DNA of 64,000 bases from Actinocrinis puniceicyclus (lineage in GTDB: Bacteria > Actinomycetota > Actinomycetes > Streptomycetales > Catenulisporaceae), in contig NZ_JAGSXH010000010.1 of the NCBI RefSeq assembly GCF_018283645.1, positions 1 to 64,000 on the forward strand, given 5' to 3'. A program made the position numbers and the translations under genes. This document shows, piece after piece, positions 50,754 through 60,281 of the stretch. Within the stretch, counting starts at the first letter, position 1. The number at the start of each line of letters is the position of its first letter. The notes under the pieces are model-generated. The model did no database searches and was not told the DNA's origin. It saw only the letters and a list, made by a program, of their open reading frames with translations.

Positions 50754-52589
50754 TCAGCGGCCGTCGGGCGCGGCGAGCAGGAGCGCGAAGCGCCGCGCGG
50801 AGTCAGTCCACCATTCGCGCACCTCGAATCCGGCGAGGTTGAGCTCGGCTATCAGGGACTCACGGCGGAACTTGGTCGAGATCTCGGTGAGCATCTCCTC
50901 GCCGTCGCCGAACTCCAGGGTCAGGTCGAGCGACTGGAGCCTGACCGTCTGCGCGCGGCGTGAGCGCAGCCACATCTCGATGCGTTCCTGTTGCGCGTTC
51001 CACACCGCATCGTGTTCGAACGCGTCGACGTCGAAGTCGGCGTCCAGTTCGCGGTTGAGCACGTGCAGCACGTTCTTGTTGAACGCGGCGGTCACGCCCC
51101 GGCCGTCGTTGTAGGCGCGCCTGAGCACATCAGGGTCCTTCACCAGATCCGCGCCGAGCAGAAACGTGTCCTTCTCCGCCATGACGGCGCGCAGGGCGGC
51201 GAAGAAGTCCCGGCGGCGTGCCGGTGTGAAGTTCCCGATCGTGCTGCCCAGAAAGGCGACCAGGCGCGGTCCCTCGCCGTGCGGCAGGACCAGTTCGCTC
51301 TCGAAGTCGGTGACGGTGGCCGCCACGTGCAGCGCCGGGTAGTCGCGGCACAACGCCTGGCCGGCCTCTTCGAGCGCGGACCTGCTCACGTCGAGCGGCG
51401 CGTAAAGCTCCAGGGTGCCGGCCTCCGTGAGCGCGTCCAGCAGCGTGCGTGTCTTGCGCGAGGAGCCCGCGCCGAATTCCACGAGGGTGCCGGCTGCCGT
51501 GTTCTGCGCGATCCGTGTGGCGCGGCGGTCGAGGATCTCGTGTTCGGCGCGGGTGAGGTAGTACTCGGGCAGCCGGGTGATCTCCTCGAACAGTTCGCTG
51601 CCGCGGGCGTCGTAGAACCATTTCGGCGGCAGCGAGCGCGGCGGTTCGGCCATGCCTTCGAGGACGTCGTCGCGCAGCCCCGTGACGAAGTAGTCCGGTT
51701 TCAGGCGGTGTTCGAGGGTGAAGCGCCGCCCGGGCGCGTGCGGCCCGGCCGGCTCGGCAGCGATATCCGGCCCCTGCCGCGCCACCGGGCCCGCACCGAG
51801 CCGGCCGATGGAGAGCCCTGAAACGCCGCCGCACACGAGGCTGTCTTCGGGCACTTCCCGCCACTGTCCGTTCTCGTCATCGGGCTCGGAGGCCAGCACC
51901 AGCGAGCCCGGCGCCTCGCGGTACCAGAGCGTGTCGCCGTGACGGGTCGCGGCGAGAGTGCGCCCATCGGTGAGCAACAGGTTCAGCCGCGCGTCCGGAC
52001 GCGCGTCGGCGACCTGCCGGACCACCGAGACGAGCGCATCCTGCGGAGGTTCGCCCGCCCGCAGACGCGCACGCACCGCCGCCCACAGCAGCGCCGAGTC
52101 GCAGGAGGATTCGAGTTCGAGCAGTGCGGTCGCGCTGAGGCCGAGGTCGATCTGCCGCGGCAGCAGCCGCCAGTCCCGGATCGCGCCGTTGTGGCTGAAC
52201 AGCCAGGGACCGTCCCGAAACGGAGCGGCCGCGCACTCGTCCCGGCTGGTGCCCTCGGTCGCGGAGCGCACCGCCGCCAGCACGGCGCCGGAGCGGATGA
52301 CACGAGAGAGCTCGGTCAGGTTCGCGTCGCTCCAGATCGGCACCGAGCGCCGGTACCTGGCAGGTCGCGGCGCGGTTTCGGCGATGTCCGCGAGGTCGCC
52401 GACCCGCGCGGTGGCCGCGTCGGGCGCCGGATCGACCGGATACCATCCGACGCCGAAACCATCCGCGTTGACCGTGCCGTACCGCTGGAGCTTCGGCGCC
52501 CAGGACTGCCGGTAGAGGCTGTGCGGCGGATCGATCAGCACCTCGGCCAGCGTCACCGGCGCGCCCAGGTAGAGCAGGTGTCGGCACAT
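50754..52589 (-). CDS. Fused EgtC-EgtD: gamma-glutamyl hercynylcysteine hydrolase + histidine methyltransferase
   Basis: 611 residues holding two normally separate ergothioneine enzymes. N-terminal class II glutamine-amidotransferase-fold EgtC (about 1-265): MCRHLLYLGAP with Cys2 nucleophile, then WLFSHNGAI and SDALL-type region as ESSCDSALLWAA. C-terminal EgtD (about 290-611): RSLPPKWFYDARGSELFEEI, FGAGSSRKTRTLLDAL, FLGSTIGNFTPA. The linker (ARQGPDIAAEPAGPHAPGRR) has no stop. EgtD makes hercynine from histidine; EgtC removes glutamate after EgtB. ATG 52589 overlaps egtB stop (TGATG). Fusion is unusual; check for sequencing artefact. Confidence 0.9.
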   Translation of the reverse strand: MCRHLLYLGAPVTLAEVLIDPPHSLYRQSWAPKLQRYGTVNADGFGVGWYPVDPAPDAATARVGDLADIAETAPRPARYRRSVPIWSDANLTELSRVIRSGAVLAAVRSATEGTSRDECAAAPFRDGPWLFSHNGAIRDWRLLPRQIDLGLSATALLELESSCDSALLWAAVRARLRAGEPPQDALVSVVRQVADARPDARLNLLLTDGRTLAATRHGDTLWYREAPGSLVLASEPDDENGQWREVPEDSLVCGGVSGLSIGRLGAGPVARQGPDIAAEPAGPHAPGRRFTLEHRLKPDYFVTGLRDDVLEGMAEPPRSLPPKWFYDARGSELFEEITRLPEYYLTRAEHEILDRRATRIAQNTAAGTLVEFGAGSSRKTRTLLDALTEAGTLELYAPLDVSRSALEEAGQALCRDYPALHVAATVTDFESELVLPHGEGPRLVAFLGSTIGNFTPARRRDFFAALRAVMAEKDTFLLGADLVKDPDVLRRAYNDGRGVTAAFNKNVLHVLNRELDADFDVDAFEHDAVWNAQQERIEMWLRSRRAQTVRLQSLDLTLEFGDGEEMLTEISTKFRRESLIAELNLAGFEVREWWTDSARRFALLLAAPDGR

Positions 52590-54007
52590 CACCGGACTCC
52601 TTCGGCGTCGCGGGCCGTGCGAAATCCGCTGAAGATCTGCCGGCGGATCGGGTGATCCCAGTTTCGGAACGTGCCGCGGCAGGCGACCGGGTCCACGCCG
52701 AACGCCCCGCCCCGCAGCACCTTGTACTGCGGCCCGAAGAAGACCTCCGAGTACTCCTTGTAGGGATACGCGGTGAATCCGGGATGCGGGAGGAAGTCGC
52801 TGGCGGTCCACTCCCACACATCGCCGATCAACTGGTGCACACCGAGCGGCGAGGCCCCGTCCGGATAAGCACCGACCGGCGCGGGACGCAGGTGCCGCTG
52901 GCCGAGGTTCGCGTGCTGTGGCCCCGGATCGGCGTCTCCCCACGGGTAACGGCGGGATCGGCCGCCGTCCGGGTCGTGGCGCGCAGCCTTCTCCCATTCG
53001 GCTTCGGTCGGCAGCCGACGACCGGCCCAGCGCGCGTACGCGTCGGCCTCGTACCAGCACACGTGCATCACCGGCTCGTGCGGCGGCACCGGCTCGACCA
53101 CACCGAAGCGCCGGCGCAGCCAGCCGTCGCCGTCGCGCTGCCAGAACAGCGGGGCTTCGAGCGCGGCGCCCTGCCGGTGCTCCCAGCCCGCGTCGCTCCA
53201 CCAGCGCGGATCGCGGTAGCCGTCGTCGTCGATGAACCGCCGGTAGGCGGCGTTGGTCACCGGGAAGGTGTCCAGCCAGAACGCCGGCACGCCGGCCAGG
53301 TGCGCGGGGCGTTCGTTGTCCAGCGCCCACGGTTCGGTGGAGGTCCCCATGACGAACGGGCCGCCGGGGACGAGCACTTCGCACGGCAGGTCCGCGGGAT
53401 CGACCGCGGCCGGCGGCGGGTCCGCGGCGGTGAGCGCCGCGGCGCCGCGGCGCAGTTGGTGGGTGGCCAGCATGGTCTCGTCGTGCTGCTGCTCGTGTTG
53501 GGCAATCATGCCGAAGACGAAAGCGTCGCCGAGCAGTGCGTCCCCGCGACCGCCGGCCTGCTTGAGGGCGGCGCGGTCGAGCACGTCGAGCGCGTGTTCA
53601 CGCACGTCGGCGATGTACGCGCGGGCCCGGTCCGGCGAGAGCAGGGGAAGAGCGGGACGGTCGGCGCGGGGGTGCTGGAACGCGTCGTACATCGCGTCCA
53701 GCTCGGGGCGCAGCGCCGGGCGGCGCCCCGCCTCCCGCACCAGCCAGATCTCCTCCTGGTTGCCGACGTGGGCCAGGTCCCAGACCAGCGGCGACATCAG
53801 CGGCGAGTGCTGTGCCTTGAGCTCGTCGTCATCGACGCACCCGGTGAGGGCGAGGGTGCGGTCACGGGCGGTCAGCAGCGCGGTGGCGGCCCGTTCCCTC
53901 AGCGCCTCGGGATCGGCGGCAGGCGAGCGCCCGGGGCCGGAAGCCGGAACGGAGGCGAGTGCCCCGGAGGCGGTTTCGTCACTGCGCGAGGTGAGTTCGT
54001 CGGACAC
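52589..54007 (-). CDS. egtB: EgtB, hercynylcysteine sulfoxide synthase
   Basis: 472-residue non-heme iron enzyme joining hercynine with gamma-glutamylcysteine. DinB-like N-terminal domain with iron-binding IAQHEQQHDETM (HxxxHxE) and formylglycine-generating-enzyme-like C-terminal domain (GGPFVMGTST, LPTEAEWEKAAR, VLRGGAFGVDP, FRTARDAEG). GTG at 54007 is taken because GAAGGAAGG lies upstream; it overlaps the end of egtA by 29 bases. Confidence 0.94.
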   Translation of the reverse strand: MSDELTSRSDETASGALASVPASGPGRSPAADPEALRERAATALLTARDRTLALTGCVDDDELKAQHSPLMSPLVWDLAHVGNQEEIWLVREAGRRPALRPELDAMYDAFQHPRADRPALPLLSPDRARAYIADVREHALDVLDRAALKQAGGRGDALLGDAFVFGMIAQHEQQHDETMLATHQLRRGAAALTAADPPPAAVDPADLPCEVLVPGGPFVMGTSTEPWALDNERPAHLAGVPAFWLDTFPVTNAAYRRFIDDDGYRDPRWWSDAGWEHRQGAALEAPLFWQRDGDGWLRRRFGVVEPVPPHEPVMHVCWYEADAYARWAGRRLPTEAEWEKAARHDPDGGRSRRYPWGDADPGPQHANLGQRHLRPAPVGAYPDGASPLGVHQLIGDVWEWTASDFLPHPGFTAYPYKEYSEVFFGPQYKVLRGGAFGVDPVACRGTFRNWDHPIRRQIFSGFRTARDAEGVR

Positions 54008-55277
54008 GGTCTGCCTTCCTTCGGTCGGGCGACGCGGACGTGCCGCGGCGTAGTGCGTCGAGCTGGTCATCGGCCGGGCAGCGGCCCCGTTCGGCGTACT
54101 GCTCGATGAAGCCGCCGAGCCCGCGGCGCAGCGCCGCGGTGCTCGCGGACCGCCCCAGCGCCGTCTCGGCCGCGGCCAGGCAGGCACGCACCGCCTTGCC
54201 GATCTGCGGGTCGGCGGGTCCGTGGCGGGCCGCGCGCAGCCACACGGCGTGGTCAGGCAGCGCGCGGCCCCGGCAGTACGGCTCGGTGGCCTCGTAGGCG
54301 GCGTCGGCGGCGGCCGGGTCGTCGAGCAGGGCGGCGGTCGTGGCCGCGGCGACCTGCCAGCCGTCGCCGGGCTGGGCGTCGATCATGCGCAGCTCCAACC
54401 AGCCGCGCGGGCGCACCGGCGGGAAGAGCGTGGTCAGGTGGTAGTCGAGGTCGTCGCGGGTAGGCGGGGGCAGGCCGGGCACGCCACGCAGCCACGCGCG
54501 GAACGTCAGGCCGTGCGGTGCCGTCCAGTCGGAGCACTCGGGCCGGCGTATGCACAGCAGCGGGGCATCTAGGGCGTATCGCGCCCACGCGACGCCGGGA
54601 TCGCTGTGATGGTGCGGCGGACGGGTGCGACCGGGATCGGTGCGATCCCACACGGCCTGCCTGGTGGAGCGCCAGCCGGTGGCCGAGTCGCGGTGGATCG
54701 GGGAGTTGGCGAAGGCCGCCACCAGCACCGGGCCGAGCCGGTGCGCCAGTTGCCAGCGGCGGCGATAGCCGGCGGCGCCATCGACGAGAAGTCCCGCGTC
54801 GAGGTTGATCTGCGCGGAGGCGGTGCTGCGCATCATGACCCGGCCCCAGGGTCCGGCGCGGTCGAAGTGCGCCTCCATGGCGCGGTATCGCGGATGGTCG
54901 AGCACCCGCGGGGGGCTGCGTAGCGGGTCGAGCCCGCTGCCGACGAGCGCGAGCCCGTGATCTGCGCAGATCCGGCGCAGGATCGCGAGATCCGCGGCGG
55001 TCCGGGCGACACAGTCGGCGAGGCCGACGCCGGGCGGGGCGCTGAGCTCGATCTGACCGCCGGGTTCACGGGTGATCGCGCTGCCGTGGACGAACTCGTG
55101 CGCGGTGAGCGCCGAAAGCACCAGGTCAAGGCGATCGGCGGAGACCGGCGAGCGTGGATCGCAACCGTCGTGGACCAGCCACTCCAGTTCGACACCCACC
55201 CGCACGGGTGGTCCGGTCTTGAAGCACACGCCGTGCACGTACGCCTCGGCGTCCTCCTCGTGCAGTACAGCGTCCAT
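53979..55277 (-). CDS. egtA: EgtA, glutamate-cysteine ligase for ergothioneine
   Basis: 432-residue GCS2-family ATP-dependent glutamate-cysteine ligase. VGVELEWLVHD, ITREPGGQIELSAPP, RVMMRSTASAQINLDAG and PRGWLELRMIDAQPGDGW are conserved. Supplies gamma-glutamylcysteine for EgtB. ATG at 55277 (GAGAGGG upstream) starts the operon egtA-egtB-egtCD. No egtE gene is visible next to it; a PLP lyase from elsewhere would be needed. Confidence 0.94.
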   Translation of the reverse strand: MDAVLHEEDAEAYVHGVCFKTGPPVRVGVELEWLVHDGCDPRSPVSADRLDLVLSALTAHEFVHGSAITREPGGQIELSAPPGVGLADCVARTAADLAILRRICADHGLALVGSGLDPLRSPPRVLDHPRYRAMEAHFDRAGPWGRVMMRSTASAQINLDAGLLVDGAAGYRRRWQLAHRLGPVLVAAFANSPIHRDSATGWRSTRQAVWDRTDPGRTRPPHHHSDPGVAWARYALDAPLLCIRRPECSDWTAPHGLTFRAWLRGVPGLPPPTRDDLDYHLTTLFPPVRPRGWLELRMIDAQPGDGWQVAAATTAALLDDPAAADAAYEATEPYCRGRALPDHAVWLRAARHGPADPQIGKAVRACLAAAETALGRSASTAALRRGLGGFIEQYAERGRCPADDQLDALRRGTSASPDRRKADRVRRTHLAQ

Positions 55278-56253
55278 GGCGCCCTCTCGGATCGAATCGG
55301 TCGCGCTCCCCTGACGGAGATCGCGCCTCAGATCACCGTACGGGAAGCTTGGTGACCACGAAACGCCCAAAAAGCGCACATTGGGGAACCGGCGCTGCGG
55401 ACGCCACGGACCCGCCGCTCACCCACAGCCGTCTCGCAGCGAACCGCGACCATCGTCATCACAGTGCTCGACGATAAGGGCTCTGGTTGCTTCGCAGCAT
55501 GATCGCGCAGATGGTGTGAGACCTCCGCGGCCACCGGGAGCACCGCCAACGTGCAAGCCCCGCCGAACGCCCAGTTCGAACAGGTCGGCACCGACCGGAC
55601 CGGTCGCAGCCTGGTGATCTCGACGGAGTACACGACCGATGTCCCGGACGAACCGACCGGTATCCCGCTTGTCCTGCCTGCCGATCCGGCCCGGTGGGTG
55701 GCAGACCTCTGCGCGACGGTGCCGCGTGCTCTCCGAGCGGGCAGCGTGTTCTGACGCGCTCGCGCCGCCTGACCGCGTACGGAGCTGGAGAATGCGCTTC
55801 CGGGTCCGCGTCCGGTCCGAACGCGCCGCACCGCGCCGCACCACACCGCGCCGGATGCGATCAAGGACTCGGCCATCGGGGTGAAAACCGGCGACGCGGC
55901 ATAAAGTCCGATCCCTGATTCACCGATAACCCGAACATATCAAAGCCCACCATACATACACAGTTCCGTGAGCAGCGCGGACGAGGTTGTCGGCGAGCGC
56001 AGGGACGCCGGGCGTGGCGGCGCGGAGAAACGCCCCGCCGCCCGGGGAGCGCTCGTTGCGATGGCGCGTGCCCATGGCGGGATCCGCGTGCGCTCCCGCT
56101 GCGCCTCTTGGCTCGGTTACTCGGCAGTACGACGTATCAGCGCCCGGGGAGCAGCACTCTACTTTCCGTGCCTCGTCTGAGTGCCGCTGGGGAGGCGGCG
56201 CCGGCAGGCCGGCGTCCAGGTGTTCACGGACGCATCTCTGGGAGGAATCAGCG
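55278..56253. other. 976-bp gap with a possible small gene
   Basis: Upstream region of egtA (left) and of the large membrane-protein gene (right). One small plus-strand frame at 55551-55754 looks coding and is listed. The segment 55900-55965 is AT-richer and could contain the promoter of the 56254 gene. Nothing else recognised. Confidence 0.5.
55551..55754 (+). CDS. Small hypothetical protein
   Basis: 67 residues from GTG 55551: opening VQAPPNAQFEQVGTDRTGRS, later LVLPADPARWVADLC. Codon third positions are almost all G or C and amino acid composition is normal, so it is probably a real gene. GGGAG lies 12-13 bases upstream of the start. No family recognised. Confidence 0.5.
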   Translation: MQAPPNAQFEQVGTDRTGRSLVISTEYTTDVPDEPTGIPLVLPADPARWVADLCATVPRALRAGSVF

Positions 56254-59200
56254 TTGAACGACAACAGCGCATACGCGTCCGCTTGGGACGCCCACATCGC
56301 CGGACTGCAGAAGGAGCGGCGCGCCGTGAGGGCTGCCCGCGACCAGCAGGTCGAGGCGCTGTACCCGCACGCGCGCACCTTCGTGCTCAAGATCGCCGAG
56401 CCGGTGCTCGACACCCCCGGAGCCGACGTGGACGACGTGCCCGGGACGCTGACCCTGGTCACCCCCGACCACCGCGACCCGGCCCGCGACCAGTTCTACG
56501 TGGGCCCGCACCCGGTGCTCGGCCGGAACCTCACCTGGAACAAGCACTTCGAAGAGCTCGACTTCACCACCTCCGACGGCACCCGCGGGCTGCGCGGGCA
56601 CCTGCGGCTGACCCACTCGCGGCTGCGTGCCTTCGGCATCCTGACCATCGGCGGCAACGACTACTCAGTGGAGTACGAGGTCCCGCCGCAGCGCTACACC
56701 GTGAAGGTCGCCAAGGACGCGGCGTACCTGGCCGGCGACAACGCGACCATCACCTGGGACACCGAGTCCGACCGGTGGCGCAACGCGGCCTGGTCCGCGG
56801 ACCCGGTCCTGGAGTTCACCTACGGCGTCAACGGCGAGGAGATCATCGGCGACGAGAAGGTCTACACCTTCATCGCCTCGTTCAAGGACGCGGCCACCGG
56901 CCGCGACTGGATTCCGGACGCCTTCACCTACAGCGGCTACCTGACCCAGAACCTGAAGCTCGGCTTCGCCCTGGTCGGCGGCACCAAGGCGCCCGTCGGC
57001 CCGGGGGCCGACTACTTCCCCTACGCCCTGTCCTCGAAGATGTCGGAGTTCGCCTACGACTTCGACGGCGGCATGGTGATCGGCTCGGCCGGCTACGGCG
57101 GCACCTGCTACGGCGTGATCGGCACCTGGGCCCGGCGCCCGGCGGCCGGGCTGTACCTGCTCGAGGGCGACGGCCACACCGCGCACGCCTCCGTGCACGA
57201 CGGCGCCCTGTACGTCGGCGGGCAGCGGGTGCCCCACTCGGCGCTCGAGGGCGACACGCTCAGCTGGTCCGGGCTCTACCAGGACCTGGCCGACGCCGCC
57301 GGGCTGCCGTCGGCCGGCCACCTGGTGTTCTCCGCGGACGGCTCCGAGGTCACGGCCTCCTCGTTCAAGGTGACCGGCCGGCGGGTGACCCCGGACGAGG
57401 CGCTGGAGAAGGTCGACGCCGACGAGAGCGCGCTGCCGGTGCTGCGCGCCGCCCTGCGGCACAGCCGCAGCCTGCACGCCGAGCCGGGCCACGAACTGCG
57501 GGACCTGATCGCGATGAGCCAGTACTCGGTCGACTCGCAGGGCAGGTACTTCGACGCGGTCCAGCAGGGCTCGATGGACGACTTCTACATCATCCTGCAG
57601 AACTACATGGACCAGAACCTGCGCAAGCAGTTCTTCAACCCCGGCCCGCCGCCGCCGCTGGACCAGGACCTCTACGCGATCGCGCACATCACCGGGACCA
57701 AGGGCACCGACCCGATCCCGTGGTACGGATCGCTGTCCGTCCCGTACACCGCCTGCGCGCTGTCCAAGTTCAGCAGCGACCCCGCCGCCGCGCTGATCAA
57801 CGGCCGGCGCGCCGAGGCGTGGCTGACCCAGGCCACCTCCGGCGGCGACGTGATGGCCGCCCAGGGCCCGCTGCTCTACCAGCGCCGGTACCAGGAGAAG
57901 TACAACAACCTCGACTGGTTCCTGGTGGATCAGAAGACGAACGCCGCCAAGTACGCCCCGATCATCGACGCCCAGGTGGAGAAGTGGATCGCCGATGCCA
58001 AGGCGGAGGCGATCGGCACGCCCGAGGAGATGGCCAAGCTCGAGAAGCAGATGCGCGACCTGGGCAAGTACGCCAAGGACCACGACCAGTACTGGGCGTT
58101 CGCGATCTACACGTACACGACCACTCCCGGCTATCTCAACATGCTGCAGACGATCCTGCTGACCGGCGGCGGCTACGACGGCTCCGAGTTCAGCCAGCGG
58201 GTGCAGCGCACCGTCGCCCTGCTCAACGTGCTGGACACCACCAGCAACTTCTCCCAGCAGTACGGCTACCTGTTGCAGCTGTTCCAGCTCGGCTCGATCC
58301 TGCCGCAGCTGTTCGACTTCAGCAGCGACCTGAGCGGGTTCAGCTTCGCGGTCAAGCAGATCGTGGACAAGTTCATCGAGCAGTACATCGACAGCCCGGA
58401 CCCGAAGATGCGGGAGGCGGCCCAGCAGCTCCAGCAGAACGCCACCCAGGATCTGATCGACAAGGTGCTGCAGATCCTGCACGCCTCGGCCGCGGTCGGC
58501 CACGGCGTCTACGAGTGGGTGCACATTGCCAGCCGGTTCGAGAACACCTTCGGCAGGGTCTTCGCGCACATCCCGGCGGCCGTCGGCAAGCTGATCGCCC
58601 TGGCCGGCGCCGGCGCCATGATCGGATTCTTCGTGCTCGGCGCGTCCGACTTCGGTCAGCTCAGCCCGGCCGAGCAGGCCCTGGTGGTGGTCGGCGGGGC
58701 CAACGCGGTGGCCCAGCTGGTGCTCCCGATCCTGCAGCGCGGCCTGGCCCTGGGCGCGGTGTGGGACCCGAGCGTGCGGTGGTGGTCGAACCTGCGCAAG
58801 TTCTTCAGCCCCAAGCTGATCGACGACGCACTGACGAAGACCACGTCGACGGCCCGGATCTGGCTGATGTCGAACAAGGGAACCGCGGTGGGCTACCGGG
58901 TCCCCATCAAGCAGGCGTTCGCCGCGCGCTCGCTGTTCACCGCCCACAGCAACGTCCCGTTCAGCCAGCGGTTCAAGCTGACGGTGATGGGCCGCAACCT
59001 GGGCCAGTTCACCGCCCGGCTGCTCGGCTCGGCCTTCGCCATCATCGGCATCGTGCTGTCCTCCATCGCGCTGTCCCAGGAGAACGAACCGCTGGAACTG
59101 GCCGCGAACATCCTGTTCCTGACCGCCTCGGTGCTGGAACTGGTGGCCATCGTCGGCGGCTGGGCGGTGGCCGGCTCCGCGGTCGCGGTGGGCGGCATGC

Positions 59201-60189
59201 TGGTCAGCACGATCTTCGCGATCGTGTCGGTGGTCGGCGTGATCGCGCTGGTGGCCGGCATCATCCTGATCGCGATCATGATGAGCCGGCCCACCGAGTC
59301 GCCGGTGGAGACGTTCGCCAAGTCCTCCGGCACCTTCTACATGCCGTTCAAGACCGCGATCGAGTACTTCCAGGTCTACCAGCCCGCGGGCCAGCCGCAG
59401 CGGGCCGGCGTGGCCGTGCTGGCCGGCGGCGACGCCGGTAAGGCGCTGAAGATCGGCTCGGACGGCTCGGCGCGGGTCGCCCCTTACGACGGCACCGGGC
59501 ACACCGCGTTCTACCTCAGCATCGACTCGACCGGGCGGGTGCAGATCGGCGCGCCGATCCTCGACTCCAAGAACGTGCCCGTGCTGTACGCGCTGGCCGT
59601 CGAGGACACCGGCGCGGTGGCCGCCAAGAGCGCTTCCGGCAAGGACGCCTCCCTGGACGCGCACCTGCTCTGGTACACCGAGGTGGTCGGCGAGGGCACC
59701 TACGAGGAGTCCGCCTCCGGCACCCGCGACCTGCGCGCGGCCCCGTTCAAGCTGTACACGGCGCTGAACGACGGCACCGCCAAGCGGCGGTACCTGGATG
59801 TCGACGGCGCCGGCGGCTGGACGCTGCGCGAGGGCGACGGCGTCGTCGTGACGTTGAAGATGGAGGTGGTCAAGCCGGGCGAGCTGACCATGGCCGACGT
59901 CACCTGGTACACCGTCGAGCACGACCAGCGCGCCGACCCGGCGCTGCAGGTGCCCGGCAGCCTGCCGCACCGCTGGACGATCGAGCCGGCGCTGCCCGAG
60001 GGCCTGGAGTTCCTGCCCGAGGAGGGCGCCGTCCAGATGCGCAAGGGCGTGGACGTGCCCCCGGCCGAGAAGAAGACCTACAAGCTGACCTGCAGCAACG
60101 ACATCGGCACGGTCTCCGCCGAGTTCAGCCTGGCCGTCCTGGTCCCGGAATACGAGCCGGCCGTGGAACGCGAACTGGTCGCGGTCTGA
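56254..60189 (+). CDS. Large multidomain membrane protein of unknown function
   Basis: 1311 residues. TTG start at 56254 is chosen for the GGGAGGA at 56240-56246. No signal peptide. Parts: residues 1-45 charged helix; about 50-450 beta-rich (NLTWNKHFEEL, DYSVEYEVPPQRYTV); about 450-770 helical with LYAIAHITGTKGTDPIPWYG and QYWAFAIYTYTTTPGYLN; five or six membrane segments between about 777 and 1009 (for example LIALAGAGAMIGFFVLG and VSVVGVIALVAGIILIAIM); a C-terminal Ig/He_PIG-like beta domain (LPEGLEFLPEEGAVQM, then SNDIGTVSAEF). I do not recognise the family. Followed by a Hint-domain gene, so the pair may act together. Not clearly part of the antibiotic cluster. Confidence 0.85.
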   Translation: MNDNSAYASAWDAHIAGLQKERRAVRAARDQQVEALYPHARTFVLKIAEPVLDTPGADVDDVPGTLTLVTPDHRDPARDQFYVGPHPVLGRNLTWNKHFEELDFTTSDGTRGLRGHLRLTHSRLRAFGILTIGGNDYSVEYEVPPQRYTVKVAKDAAYLAGDNATITWDTESDRWRNAAWSADPVLEFTYGVNGEEIIGDEKVYTFIASFKDAATGRDWIPDAFTYSGYLTQNLKLGFALVGGTKAPVGPGADYFPYALSSKMSEFAYDFDGGMVIGSAGYGGTCYGVIGTWARRPAAGLYLLEGDGHTAHASVHDGALYVGGQRVPHSALEGDTLSWSGLYQDLADAAGLPSAGHLVFSADGSEVTASSFKVTGRRVTPDEALEKVDADESALPVLRAALRHSRSLHAEPGHELRDLIAMSQYSVDSQGRYFDAVQQGSMDDFYIILQNYMDQNLRKQFFNPGPPPPLDQDLYAIAHITGTKGTDPIPWYGSLSVPYTACALSKFSSDPAAALINGRRAEAWLTQATSGGDVMAAQGPLLYQRRYQEKYNNLDWFLVDQKTNAAKYAPIIDAQVEKWIADAKAEAIGTPEEMAKLEKQMRDLGKYAKDHDQYWAFAIYTYTTTPGYLNMLQTILLTGGGYDGSEFSQRVQRTVALLNVLDTTSNFSQQYGYLLQLFQLGSILPQLFDFSSDLSGFSFAVKQIVDKFIEQYIDSPDPKMREAAQQLQQNATQDLIDKVLQILHASAAVGHGVYEWVHIASRFENTFGRVFAHIPAAVGKLIALAGAGAMIGFFVLGASDFGQLSPAEQALVVVGGANAVAQLVLPILQRGLALGAVWDPSVRWWSNLRKFFSPKLIDDALTKTTSTARIWLMSNKGTAVGYRVPIKQAFAARSLFTAHSNVPFSQRFKLTVMGRNLGQFTARLLGSAFAIIGIVLSSIALSQENEPLELAANILFLTASVLELVAIVGGWAVAGSAVAVGGMLVSTIFAIVSVVGVIALVAGIILIAIMMSRPTESPVETFAKSSGTFYMPFKTAIEYFQVYQPAGQPQRAGVAVLAGGDAGKALKIGSDGSARVAPYDGTGHTAFYLSIDSTGRVQIGAPILDSKNVPVLYALAVEDTGAVAAKSASGKDASLDAHLLWYTEVVGEGTYEESASGTRDLRAAPFKLYTALNDGTAKRRYLDVDGAGGWTLREGDGVVVTLKMEVVKPGELTMADVTWYTVEHDQRADPALQVPGSLPHRWTIEPALPEGLEFLPEEGAVQMRKGVDVPPAEKKTYKLTCSNDIGTVSAEFSLAVLVPEYEPAVERELVAV

Positions 60190-60197
60190 GTCGCACC

Positions 60198-60231
60198 GCG
60201 CGGCCGGGAGCCTCACGGCTCCCGGCCGCGC
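60198..60231 (+). terminator. Strong hairpin between the large membrane gene and the Hint-domain gene
   Basis: GCGCGGCCGGGAGCC-TCAC-GGCTCCCGGCCGCGC: perfect 15-bp stem, 4-base loop, 8 bases after the stop. It could end or attenuate transcription before the Hint gene (start 60282). Confidence 0.75.
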
Positions 60232-60281
60232 GCCTGCGCACCCGAGACCGCCCATCCGTGACCGCCAGTCAGGAGACCACA

